Shown: in pieces, positions 34,608-44,481 of the stretch
How positions within the stretch are numbered: the first letter of the stretch is position 1
Layout of the letters: each line of letters opens with the position of its first letter
NCBI GenBank assembly: GCA_038049695.1
Contig: CP142458.1
Span: 45,227,001 to 45,291,000 of the forward strand
Length of the DNA: 64,000 bases
Reading direction: 5' to 3'
From: Cinnamomum chago
Lineage: Eukaryota; Streptophyta; Magnoliopsida; Laurales; Lauraceae
Notes under the pieces: model-generated
What the model saw: only the letters and a program-made list of their open reading frames with translations
Database searches by the model: none
Told to the model about the DNA's origin: nothing
Translations under genes and position numbers: made by a program

Positions 34608-34906
34608 TGTAGGAGATAACTCATAAAATAAAAGGCCCATGTACACTAATCTAGGCCCAAGTAGAATATCTCACGTGTGGGACTGTGTTAAGTAATGTAC
34701 AGCTAGTCATATGGATTTACTTCTATGCATAGAGATTAGGGTTCTTTATTTCTGATTGTAATTACTGCTGATTTATAGCATGTGATTAGGGTAAACATTA
34801 TTATAAAGATGGGATTGGTCGATCCTCAATTGAGATAACAACTATTTCCTCCATACTCTCTCTTCCTCTTTCTCTCTTTAGGCTATTTCATATTATTTCA
34901 CTAACA
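34608..34906 (+). repeat. 3' LTR of copia element C (299 bp)
   Basis: Starts tgtaggagataactcataaa after the polypurine tract and ends near ...tttcactaaca. It matches the LTR of element A in inverse orientation over its whole length with scattered differences. Flanks 22132-22136 (catga) and 34907-34911 (acata) do not match, so A and C do not share a simple target-site duplication. Confidence 0.75.
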
Positions 34907-36678
34907 ACATAAGCTATATCTAGGAGAGTTATGGTTCAGTACACTAGTTGTCCGAGTGATCTTTAATACGATCTGACGTAATTCCCCGTATTCAGACCAT
35001 GATTCTTCTCATTTGGAAATACCGTGACTCTGCTCAATTGGAATTTCTACAGGCTCTGCTTCCAACATTCCTATTTCTTCCAACAGATCAGGAGTATATT
35101 TCCGTAAACATATCAAAATACCTTTCTTTGACCTTGCAAATTCAATTCCTATTAAATATTTTTACTCACCTAGGTCCTTGACGTCAAATCTGGAATGAGT
35201 ATGTTTCTTAGGATCAACAGTCACTTCATTGTATCATGAACTACAGGGGCTAAAACCTCTCAGAAGATCTATAATGAAAATAAAATAAGGCAAGAACAAT
35301 ATCTCGCCACACATGTTGAGTTATACATGTAATTTTCAGTTGTCATTTCTATTTGCCATAATTTTTGTTGCTGTTTTACTTACATTTACAACGTTTTATT
35401 TATGATTGATGTTTTTGTAAAAGATACTTCTGTGTGGTGGGATTGGGAGAGGTGGGAGAAGGAAATTGATTGGATGGCTCTTCAAGGTATCAACTTGCCT
35501 TTAGCATTTACTGGGCAAGAGGCAATTTGGCAGAAGGTCTTCAAGGTATTATATTCCCTTCTTATTTCTTATGTTTATTTGAGAAATGACACTATGTTGT
35601 TGACCTCGTGGAAGTTTCCATGATCATGACTCTTTGACCATGTGGGTTCCACCTTTGCTTGATCCAATCCACTCATTCCACACGTTTTCGCCCTAAAATA
35701 TTAATAGGGATGGCACTCTAGTTGGTGTTACAGACATTGATGGAGTAATCAATGTGCTGAACATGTGATAACTAGGGTACATGTTGAAACATTTGGGTTG
35801 GAATTTAAAATGGTGTGCCCGACATTGGTCAAATTGTACCATGAACAGGAAAATTCCCATGAGGTTGACAACATAGGATAATTTCTCCTTTTACTTGGAC
35901 AAGATTTACAGTTTCTTTCATTTGTTATCATATCAATAAAGAGAAATTTTAGTTTCTGAATTCTTAGGTTCATCCCAACTATTCTGCTTAATACGCGTGC
36001 CGTGTGGGGCCCACAGTTAGTCGATTATCCCATGTACATCACATGACCCGCCTTGTACAGGCACTGACCTACAATTCACTCTAATCAGAGTGATCTACAC
36101 ACCATTGTAATTTTTTTTAGGAAACATGAGTCATGTTTTTGTAAACACAATCAAATCTCTATATTATCGTGATTTGCATTTGATAAGAAACGATTTTTTA
36201 GGTCCCAGGTCACGAGGTCCTGTTTATTGAATGGGGACATTTTCACCCATCCTATAACGATATGGGCCCCTAAACGTCCTTCTTAACTCCCATATTTTGT
36301 CAAGCACCAATGTTGGGCTAACCGCCATCATGAGAGAGAGGGAGCCCGGCGCCGGGGGGGTGGTGCGGGCCAGGTATGGAGGGAGTTGGGGTAATAGAAA
36401 GTGAGCAGGGTAGGGCAAAAATTAAACCCATCACATTATGCTAATTCTTTGATTTAAGGTTCTTAAAGGGTATCATGCTGTCCATTTGATTGATGGTTCT
36501 TTAAGTGGTTTTTTCAAATATGCTCTTTTTGTAGATCTAATCAAGAGTGACTATAAGTCGGGTGATTGGAAATTGGAGTCAGTGCCAATTCATGCACTGT
36601 AGTGTTGTTGAGTTTGAGATGATTGGATCAGTCACAAGTGGGCTGAAAGGGAAGTGTGCACCTGATCATGGGAGTGAA
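34907..36678. other. Intron sequence around exon 4, unassigned
   Basis: Apart from NAGLU exon 4 (35424-35545), nothing is recognised. Two ordinary intronic stretches are rich in short ORFs without homology. A G/C-rich spot near 36342-36372 (ccggcgccgggggggtggtg) stands out but has no clear meaning. Confidence 0.4.
35424..35545 (+). CDS. NAGLU: NAGLU exon 4
   Basis: 122 bp between acceptor gtaaaag (ending 35423) and donor GTATTA (35546). With the t from exon 3 it reads [20 protein letters not shown], then [20 protein letters not shown] and K. This is the most conserved stretch of the family (W-E-R-W-E-K/R-E-I-D-W-M-A-L and G-Q-E-A-I-W-Q) and is part of the catalytic barrel. It is intact and ends in phase 0. 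Confidence 0.95.
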
Positions 36679-36964
36679 TGTTGTGAAGGACCATAGACCT
36701 TAATGTCCCTCAATCCATTGTAATATGTACACCTATTTATATACAACACAAGAGTCCATACTGTACAGATAATATGATTGATTATAGTTGCTATTTAGTT
36801 TCCCTAATAAATGGATTGTATTTGTTGTAATTGATCTAATTCCTTAATTAAAGGGATCAGAAAGGAATGTATAGTAATGTCTAATGGGACTATTGGAGGC
36901 TCGGTCATATGAACATACTACTACTACATTTTCTTAAATTTCTCCTCCTTTCTTTCTTGTGTCA
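36679..36964 (+). repeat. Probable LTR of copia relic F
   Basis: TG...CA ends (tgttgtgaaggacc ... tttcttgtgtca) followed by tagtatccatgcc, which resembles a decayed initiator-Met primer site (tggtatcagagcc). The position, upstream of copia gag/RNase H pieces in the same intron, supports the call. No second LTR was found. Confidence 0.5.
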
Positions 36965-37639
36965 TAGTATCCATGCCTTTGTGACGAGATCTTTTTCTCA
37001 ATCAATTGGGTAAATTTTTTTTTTTTTTGCTCTTTTCCCATTTATGACTTGTGTGGCCTACTGATAATTGACTGCTAGCCTCTAGATCTCTGTTCTCTGG
37101 AGTCTGGGTCTTTGATAATCTATGATTCATCCGATCAATTGTTAGCGGTTTTCTATCATGGGAAATTTTGGTTCTGTGTTCGTTTGCAAATCCTTGGTCT
37201 GCTTTGTTTGAGTTTCATTGACTCCTACATCAAGGAATCTCTGCTGGAGGCATATCAACTTCTACATTTTATAGATCTCCATTGTGGGCACATCACAAGG
37301 TCTTGCAGAGATAATTTGATGCTACAGTAAGCAGAGTTGATCCCAATAGCAAGGTATCTCATCAACTGCAGCAACACATGCTGCCTGGATTTTTGTGATA
37401 AAAGTGGGGCCCGCCTGTTATTCAAAATAGGGCAGGGTGACAAATTCATTAAGGATTATTATTCTTGATTGATGAGTCTAGTATGCTTCTCTAATTTACA
37501 CCCCCATCCCAAATGAATCTGTGGGTCTAATCCAAAAGGTCCATGAGTCTACGTTGCCAATTTCTAATGAAGTTGAGACGTGCATTTGAGCTAGTTCGCA
37601 CCAAATTATTAAATAGTAGCCTTCTCCATCTCTGGATGA

Positions 37640-38340
37640 TTGCCTGAAAGAATTACTTTGTGAAGAGCAGCACACCAAATCTTAAGCAATTTTGGACTTC
37701 CACAAAATTTGAACAAAAAGTTGCCAAGGACAAAAAGGATCTTTCTAAAATTCAATGTTATCATTGCAAGAAAATGGGACATTATGCAAATAATTGTAAG
37801 AAAAATAAATTATGCAATTATTGTATGAAACAGGGACATCTGATCTCTGAATGTTGTCCCGAAAATAGAATTGCAATTGCACAGCAAGCAATTGTCTCCT
37901 CCCATGCATTGCCTTCTGGTTCCATCCATTCTTCTGAGCGACATACTCAAGAAATGGTACAACAAATTATTTAGAGCTCTCTTGGATCTGCCTTTTCTGC
38001 AATTGGTTTCTCGGTTATATCAAAACCATCCTCTATGTGGTATGTAGATTCTAGGCCTAGTCATCACATAACTAATTCTTCAGACCGCCTAAGCAATCTA
38101 CACTGTATGTGAAAATCAGTATATTCATACTGCTAACGGTGGCCAAGAACCTGTTACTGGCACTAGTAGTCTTTGTTTTACCTTTCTTCATATGCCTGAT
38201 GTTTTATTTTCTCCATAACTCACTCATAATCTTTTATTTGTAGTAATTTGGTTGACAGGAAGTATAATGTTTCCTTTACTCGTGATGGATGCCTTGTACA
38301 AGATCAGGAAACTAGGAAGTGGATCGTGATGGATTCCCTC
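37640..38340 (+). pseudogene. Copia relic F: gag, protease and start of integrase
   Basis: The frame 37660-37974 carries two zinc knuckles (CYHCKKMGHYANNCKK, CNYCMKQGHLISECC) and ends in a stop after EMVQQII. After it come a decayed protease (MWYVDSRPSHHIT, where DSGASNHMT is usual) and FTRDGCLVQDQETRKWIV at the start of integrase. Multiple stops mean it is dead. The 37000-37640 leader is unassigned. Confidence 0.75.
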
Positions 38341-38344
38341 TTTC

Positions 38345-38598
38345 CAATCAGCCGAAGAATGACATATTTCTGAAATTCCCGAAATAATGACATATTTCTG
38401 AAATTCCCGAAATACCCCTCAATTTTCCTCAAACTTCCAATTAGGTCCTCATAAGCACTAAACTAAGTCCATAAGCTCTCAAAACTTCCCAACCACTAAA
38501 CTAACACCCAAAGCTGGTTAAGTAACATATAAACGCACTTAATTAGCTACTTAACTTAATTAATACTAATAGCAGTAATTAAGGGTCGGGGCCTTACA
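38345..38598. repeat. Terminal fragment of a gypsy LTR inside copia relic F
   Basis: Ends taagggtcggggccttaca, like 3655 and 33159. The left part has a tandem duplication of about 29 bp (gacatatttctgaaattccc twice, 38360-38415). It separates the integrase and RNase H pieces of relic F. Confidence 0.5.
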
Positions 38599-38830
38599 AA
38601 ATGCAAGAAAAAGAAAGTGTTTTGAAAGTCCTCCACTGAAGAAAAATATTGTGTGATGTCTTTTGCGTGTTTTGAAGTCATATGGCTTGTGCGTTTACTC
38701 CAGAGACTAGGACCCAATATTCTTATTCCAGTTCCTCTCAATGTGGACAACACTAGTGCCATTCAGATTGCCCTCAACCTTGTCTTCTACGAGCACACAA
38801 TACACATTGAGGTTGATTGCCATTTTAAGT
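38599..38830 (+). pseudogene. Copia relic F: RNase H end
   Basis: The + strand reads KCKKKKVF, a stop, then SSTEEKYCVMSFACFEVIWL and PLNVDNTSAIQIALNLVFYE followed by HTIHIEVDCHF. This follows the copia RNase H order (WKCKKQ, SS-x-E-A-E-Y, W-L, D-N-T-S-A-I, HIEVDCHF). It lies only about 140 bp before NAGLU exon 5. Confidence 0.75.
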
Positions 38831-38973
38831 AGATTTGAGGCTATATGAACTGTTTAAGCCTGCAATTATTACATAAGTTCATGTTCATGATTCTTAAGTT
38901 TATCGCTACACTTTTGAGATTTACGAGCTCAATTCTGCTTCAAAATTTAATCATTTATTGTTTCTACTACCAG

Positions 38974-39059
38974 ATGTTTAATATTAGCAGCTCCAATTTA
39001 AATGAGTTCTTTGGAGGCCCTGCGTTTCTTGCATGGTCACGAATGGGAAACTTGCATGG
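38974..39059 (+). CDS. NAGLU: NAGLU exon 5
   Basis: 86 bp between acceptor ctactaccag (ending 38973) and donor GTGAGC (39060). It codes for [20 protein letters not shown] followed by WSRMGNLH and two bases of the next Gly codon. [23 protein letters not shown] is diagnostic of NAGLU in plants and animals. A second frame across the region opens at 39002 but does not match the family. Confidence 0.93.
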
Positions 39060-39208
39060 GTGAGCTCTGTTTTTTCCCCTTTCATTATAGTTTCATGGCT
39101 TTTTTTAATTTATTTATACGCTCACTAAAAAATTACTGTTGTAATATTGGTCACATTGTGTTTGATTTCTTAGATCAAGGTTCCGAATTTTGACATTTGA
39201 AAGTGTAG

Positions 39209-40010
39209 TGTTAGGGCATATCCTAATACATCCATTCATTTCTTTCTTTATTGTACTAATCTCTCTTTTTTATATATCATTATTACCTCTTAAAAAACAC
39301 ATAGCAGATTGGAACTGCTATAGGAAGGCAGATGAACAGGGAATCAGTACTGCTTTGGCAGCTTATTAGATTTAGACTAGAATTCTGTAAATTATGGAAA
39401 TGGATCAAACGAGAAGAACAAAGAAGATTGAGAAATGGGTCTTGCTGTCATGCTTGTGGATGGGACTGATTGACTGTATTTATAATCATTTACAACCCTA
39501 AATTCAGACCAGTGACAATGCCTTTATTTAAGGGTTCGTATCTTCCAAGATACGTATTATACCATATCATATCTTCAAAGATGCTTGTTATCTCCTATTC
39601 TGGACTGAACTAAAATGAGTTAATAAGGATCCGTACCTGTACCCAGTCCTGAATCAGGTCTAGGTTGTAGACCTGCACCCTTTCAAATTCATATCAAAGA
39701 CCCATACATAGACCTCTAGAAAACCTAAAGGGTAAAGCCTGTAAGGGAGAAATTATTAACGCGGGCTTATGGGCTCTATATTAGCAAGTTGACTGTATAA
39801 AGATTCGCGGGCTTATGGGCTCTATATTAGCAAGTTGACTGTATAAAGATTTTACACTACTGTAATTGCCCGAGATTAAAGGGGAATCACTATGTGCACA
39901 TACCATTAGTGCATATGAGGATTGTATAAAGGAAGGTGGCTTCGAAAGGAGTTGATCGCTCAATTTCTCAAAATCTCTTCTTATTTATTGTTGTTTTCAT
40001 TATCTTGTTA
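39209..40010 (+). repeat. Degraded LTR of copia relic G
   Basis: Begins about tgttagggcatatcctaata and is followed directly at 40011 by tggtatcagatccc, an initiator-Met primer site. A 46-bp tandem duplication (gcgggcttatgggctctata..., 39761-39806 and 39807-39852) lies inside. The 3' end is not clean. Confidence 0.55.
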
Positions 40011-40814
40011 TGGTATCAGATCCCAATTTAGGGTTTTTTTCTGAGGTATTCCTGAGTTGGGATCTTCGTACCTGTGCTCATCTTGATTTCATTCGAGCTA
40101 GGTATCCTCTTCGTTTGAGCATCTTATATTGAGGATCTAGTTACAGAAGTCCTCTTCAAGACTTGTGTACTTGGGTTGTTCGTATTTCCTGCTTCTGCAA
40201 CACTTCAAAGGGCATCGAAGAAGAACCTCTTCTCGGTGAAGCCAGATCTTCTTCAACGACTTGAGCACTTGGTATCTCTGCCACGGAAGTCATCTCTGTG
40301 AAGCTGACACTACACTACTTCAACTTTGGCTATAAAGCTCATAGTCGATTTCGGTTTGTCTTCAAGGGTCCGATCATAGATCTTCTTCTACATATTGTTG
40401 CGGAGTTCTTATTTGGTGTCTTGATTGTCACATCCCAGAGATAGTGACGACATCATTGTCACTGCCGCAACCCAGAATCGTCTTCAATAGGGGTTTTCTT
40501 CTTTGCTATTGGGTTTGGGTTCTAGATGAAATGGGTTCTGGTTCTGCTGGTGCTCGATTCTACTTGTGCTCATCTTGCTGCTGTGCGTGCTTGGCTCTGC
40601 TCATCATCTGGGCCTCAGTGCCCCAGTTTGCTTCTCAATTGTTGCTGATCGGTTCATTGCTACATCAAAAGATATACATATAACTCCCATGCTTTTAAGC
40701 TACTAAGGTTCTTTTTCTGAATGTCTCTGGAGCTTTCATTGAAATTTGAAACAAGTTAGGATTTCTGTCGGACCATTTTATTTTTTGACATCAGTTTGAC
40801 TTCATTAATCACTT

Positions 40815-41496
40815 AATGGCTGAAAAAACTGAGATTCTATTGGTTAAACTTAATGGAATTTTTTTTTTTTTTTTGGGAATTTCAATTTTGGATGTTTGTT
40901 CGTGGGAATATTTTTTGGAGACATATTGATGGATCCAATGACAAACCTATTGACATAGAAAACTGTGGGCACCTTATAACGCCAAAATAATTAGTTGGAA
41001 ACTAAATTCAGGAGAACCACACTATGTGCTTAATCTGCAATCATACTCAACTGCTAAAGAAATGTGAAATTACCTTAAACGAGTATATAATCAATAAAAC
41101 TCAGCACGAAGGTTTCAACTAGGATATGATCTATCGGAATATTCTCAAGGAAACAAGACAATTGAAGAATATTATGCTTGACTTTATTAATCTATGGATG
41201 GAGTACAATTCATTGGCCTATGCCACCTTGTCTGAAACTAAGATACCTGCCTTGCAAAAACTTCAAAAGGATAGTCAGCGGGATCAATTTTTAATATATC
41301 CATTGAGAGTTTGAATCTTTTCGATCCGAACTTATGAACAAGCATCCTTTGCCCTCCTTGGAAGTGTCTCAATGAATTGTTGAAAGAACGTCTTTTCACT
41401 CAAAACATCATGGCTAAAAAAGGCACTACCAATGTTCTTGATAGTGCTTATTTTGCTCAGGCCAAACCTCGTAATCGTGATTTGAGCTAGACATAA
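40815..41496 (+). pseudogene. Copia relic G: gag, part 1
   Basis: Starts MAEKTEILLVKLNGI and, after a T-rich expansion (40860-40874), continues EFQFWMFVRGNIFWRHIDGS. Later frames give YRNILKETRQLKNIMLDFIN and KLQKDSQRDQFLIYPLR, the order of copia gag. Frameshifts and stops are frequent. It is interrupted at 41497 by the Cassandra-like element. The leader 40011-40814 has no clear gene. Confidence 0.7.
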
Positions 41497-42130
41497 TGTA
41501 TCACAACCCCGCTCTACGTGCACGCGCGTGGACTTCCCATGCGGTCACCCATCCCGGTACTGCTCTCGTTCGAGCACGCTTAACTCCGAAGTTCTTATGG
41601 CATCTGGGACCGTACGACTTTAAAATTCGTCATGTTGAGTTAAGAACGGAGCTTGACTTATAGGCCCATGCATATTGGGCAGCCATATCTGATGTGGGAC
41701 TTGTGAAGACTCCATTGAAAGCCCGTGGTTGACACGCTACGCCCCTTTGTTAAGGGTGCCACTCGGACCGAGTTCTCACACTCACTCCAACCAGAATAAG
41801 AGTGGTCCTCGACTCTAATACCAATTATCACAGCCTTGCCCTATTCAAAATGATATTGTCCGCTTTTGCCCACGTGCACGTGAGATGACGTCTTAGGCCA
41901 TCGCCCATCCCGAAACTGCTTCTGCCTGAGAACGCTCAACTCCGAAGTTCTTATGGGATCTAGGACTGCACGGCTTTAAAACGTGTCATGTTGAGTTAAG
42001 ACGGGGTTTGACTTAGTTATAAGCCCATGGATCTTAGGTGGCCATATCCGATGTGGGACTTGCGGAGACTCTCCGTTGGAAGCCCGTGGTTGACACGCTA
42101 CTCCCCATGGGCTTGGAGCGAGTTCTCACA
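41497..42130 (-). mobile_element. Cassandra-like TRIM element with 5S rRNA-derived LTRs
   Basis: Two related LTRs (41497-41780 and 41826-42130; both end gagttctcaca on the + strand) flank about 45 bp. The interior carries cctcgactctaataccaat, the reverse of an initiator-Met primer site, so the element is on the minus strand. Each LTR contains a stretch that, read on the minus strand, follows plant 5S rRNA: aacttcggagttaagcgtgc then gagcagtacc and gggatgggtgacc. This combination defines Cassandra elements. It has no protein gene. It sits in copia relic G; a clean target-site duplication is not visible. Confidence 0.85.
41543..41612 (-). ncRNA. 5S rRNA-like segment in the 3' LTR of the Cassandra-like element
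   Basis: The minus strand contains the internal control region of 5S genes: a box-A-like aacttcggagttaagc, then gtgctcgaacgagagcagta and ccgggatgggtgacc. The homologous segment in the other LTR is 41896-41970 and is more decayed. Real 5S genes are tandem and about 120 bp long; this is the LTR-borne form, possibly transcribed by RNA polymerase III. Confidence 0.7.
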
Positions 42131-42507
42131 CAACGTGATAGCTCCAAAGAATAGGGTCATTGGCAAATCAATGTAGGGAGAAACTATGCAATTACTCCAA
42201 GAAACCAAGCCATATCATTGCTGAATGTCGAAAGTGACCACCGAATCGCAATAATGCTGCTTATCATGCGACTACAAAATCCTCTTCTGCCAATATCAAA
42301 TCTCCTACCAATGTCATGTCTTCTACTGACAAAGAACAATCAAAGAACACATATCGAAAAGACAAGAGTACGTAATTGACTATGAAATAAAACACGACTT
42401 GTAGCCCTCAGTAGCACACAAGAGTATGGAATTAACTATGACAAAACATTCGCTCCTTTGGAAAAAAATGACTACAGTACGTCTTATATTGGCTCTTGCT
42501 GCATCTC
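42131..42507 (+). pseudogene. Copia relic G: gag part 2 and a piece of reverse transcriptase
   Basis: Resumes after the Cassandra-like element with a decayed zinc knuckle and PPNRNNAAYHATTKSSSANI. At about 42410 it jumps to an RT piece (QEYGINYDKTFAPLEK; KMTTVRLILALAAS). Protease and integrase were therefore deleted. The RT is cut off at 42507 by the gypsy element E, and its continuation is not found at the other end near 57970. Confidence 0.7.
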
Positions 42508-43439
42508 TGATGTGGATCAAGTGATTGAGCAGGCTTTGACCTTCATGAGTGCATTTTATCGAGCACATGGGTCTGAACCCATGTGTAAAGTCCCATCACT
42601 CAGAAAAAAGGAACTCAGAACAGTTCCTAACAGATGAGAATTGAAAACACAAACTGTGGCGGTGTTTATTAAATTTTGAATAAACTGCACTTCATAAACT
42701 GTGCACAGAATGTGGGGTCTTGTGAGTGTTGTTTCGAGCAGTTAGTTGAGGGTCCAAATGGGCCCAAACCCAACTGCAACTGGGACGACCCTGTTTTGGA
42801 AAAAAAAAAAAAATCAAAATCTGAATTTTAAATCCAAATAAAAGCGGGATTCGCTTCATTCACGCATAATGGGAAGAGATTTAAAGTATCGGCCAAAATG
42901 GAAGGATTTTGAATGCTCTAAATCATGAAAGGGAGAGATCTGGGTTGTGATTGTGCATGCACAGTCAAGGTCAACAGTTAATTCCATTACCACTTTTCTT
43001 TATTTGCTTTTTCCTAGTATATTATGGATTAAATGTTAGCTGACATCAAGGGTGTAATGAGATCTAGGGAATTTTAGAGATTGTGTCTTTAAAAGGTTGT
43101 GGATTTAATGTTAGCAGATATCAAGGGTGTAATGGGATCAAGGGGATTTTAGAGACTATCTTTAAAAGGATGGCGTAGGGATGATGGTTGGAGGTCATGT
43201 TCTGGTTAAGAAAAAAAAAAAAAAACCCAAAGTGAAGGCAGAAATTTCTATTTTCTTCCGGTTTTTAATTGTTGGTGAATGGTGTTCTGTAATAGAACTA
43301 CTGGTCTGGGGCTTGCTGGCTGTCCATTGAAGGTGTGCCAGTCACATTACATTGTCAGGTTGCTGTATAACCAAATCTGTCAGTTATTGTTTCACCTGAT
43401 CCAGGTCAGTCTTGGGTTAGAGTGATACCTGTGACTGCA
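42508..43439 (+). repeat. 5' LTR of gypsy E
   Basis: Runs from tgatgtggatcaagtgattg to ...cctgtgactgca, a few bases before the primer site. It contains an internal imperfect duplication around 'tcaagggtgtaatg(a/g)gatc' (43035-43180), also present in the 3' LTR. It has no TRIM insertion, which lets the empty site be read directly. Confidence 0.8.
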
Positions 43440-43522
43440 TTAGATTGGTATCAGAGCCGTCGCTTCTGCCCATTGTCAACGCTGGAAATTCTTCTGATGT
43501 AGAACCTATCCTATCCAGCGAT

Positions 43523-44440
43523 GCAACGCATAGGAAGAGTAAGAGGCAGAGGACGTGCAAGCGCTGCAGATGACTTCATCGAGTGGATCGAAGCAGATGA
43601 CTTCATCGAGTGGATCGAAGCCATCGAGCAGTTCTTCGACTATGGAGTGATCCTAGATGACAGCAAGGTCAAGATTGCAACCATGCGACTTTAGAGCCGA
43701 TCTTCGGCTTGGTGGGAACAGACGAAAGCCACACGAGAAAGACAAGGCAAGCGCATGGTGACCACCTGAGAGAAAATGAAGTCCCTAATGCGCAAGGCCT
43801 TCCTTCCCATCGATTATGTGCATTCCAATTTCTAACGATTGCAACATATCCGACAAGTGGATCGGATCGTGGAGGAGTATGCTGAGGAGTTTCACAAACT
43901 TGTCTCGCGTAACAATATGAATGAACTTGAGGAGCAGCTAGTAATGCGATTTACCGATGGATTAACGCCTGCCATAGTAGAACCAATGGGCCTTGCACCG
44001 ATCTTTACAGTGGCAGAGGCATGTCGCCAAGCCGGTCTTGTTGAAAAACAACTCAAGAAGCAACAAGGGTGTGGAAATCCATTTTCTCGTCAGTCGAAAG
44101 TGCGAGGTAACCACCCCAAGTTGTGGCCAGCCGGACAAGGTGCTAATCAAGCACTTGGAACATGGACTCGTAATGATGGTACGGCAGGAAGAGCATGTCA
44201 AAAGGCTGTTCATTGTTTCAAATGCATTGAACTCTGTCATTATTCCTCAGAATGTCGCAAACATCAAGGCACTTTAACAAGCTCTTCAAAAGGGAAAGGT
44301 GTTTCCGTTGAAACAGAAAGTGAGAATATTGAAGAAGTTGAAGACGTCAACCATGAAGATAGTGGTGAAATGATCGAAAGGGATGGGGCTCAAACCCTAG
44401 TATTCCAAAAAGTCTCATGATGCCCAAGAAGCCAAAAGAG
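43523..44440 (+). pseudogene. gag of gypsy E
   Basis: Starts MQRIGRVRGRGRASAADDFI after the primer site. It then shows EAIEQFFDYGVILDDSKVKI, WWEQTKATRER, and in 43839-44420 IVEEYAEEFHKLVSRNNMNE. A CX2C zinc-knuckle remnant follows (CFKCIELCHYSSEC), then an acidic tail. Stops occur near 43694, 43767 and 43834. A 27-bp unit (gcagatgacttcatcgagtg...) is duplicated in tandem at 43568-43621, repeating DDFIEWIEA. Confidence 0.8.
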
Positions 44441-44481
44441 GATAGTTGGTTGCGTAACAATATCTTCTATACCTCCTGCAC

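Noticed and set aside
41543..41970. Genuine 5S rRNA genes
   Set aside because: Two diverged, incomplete 5S-like blocks placed within paired LTRs with a primer site between them; this is the Cassandra arrangement, not 5S rDNA.
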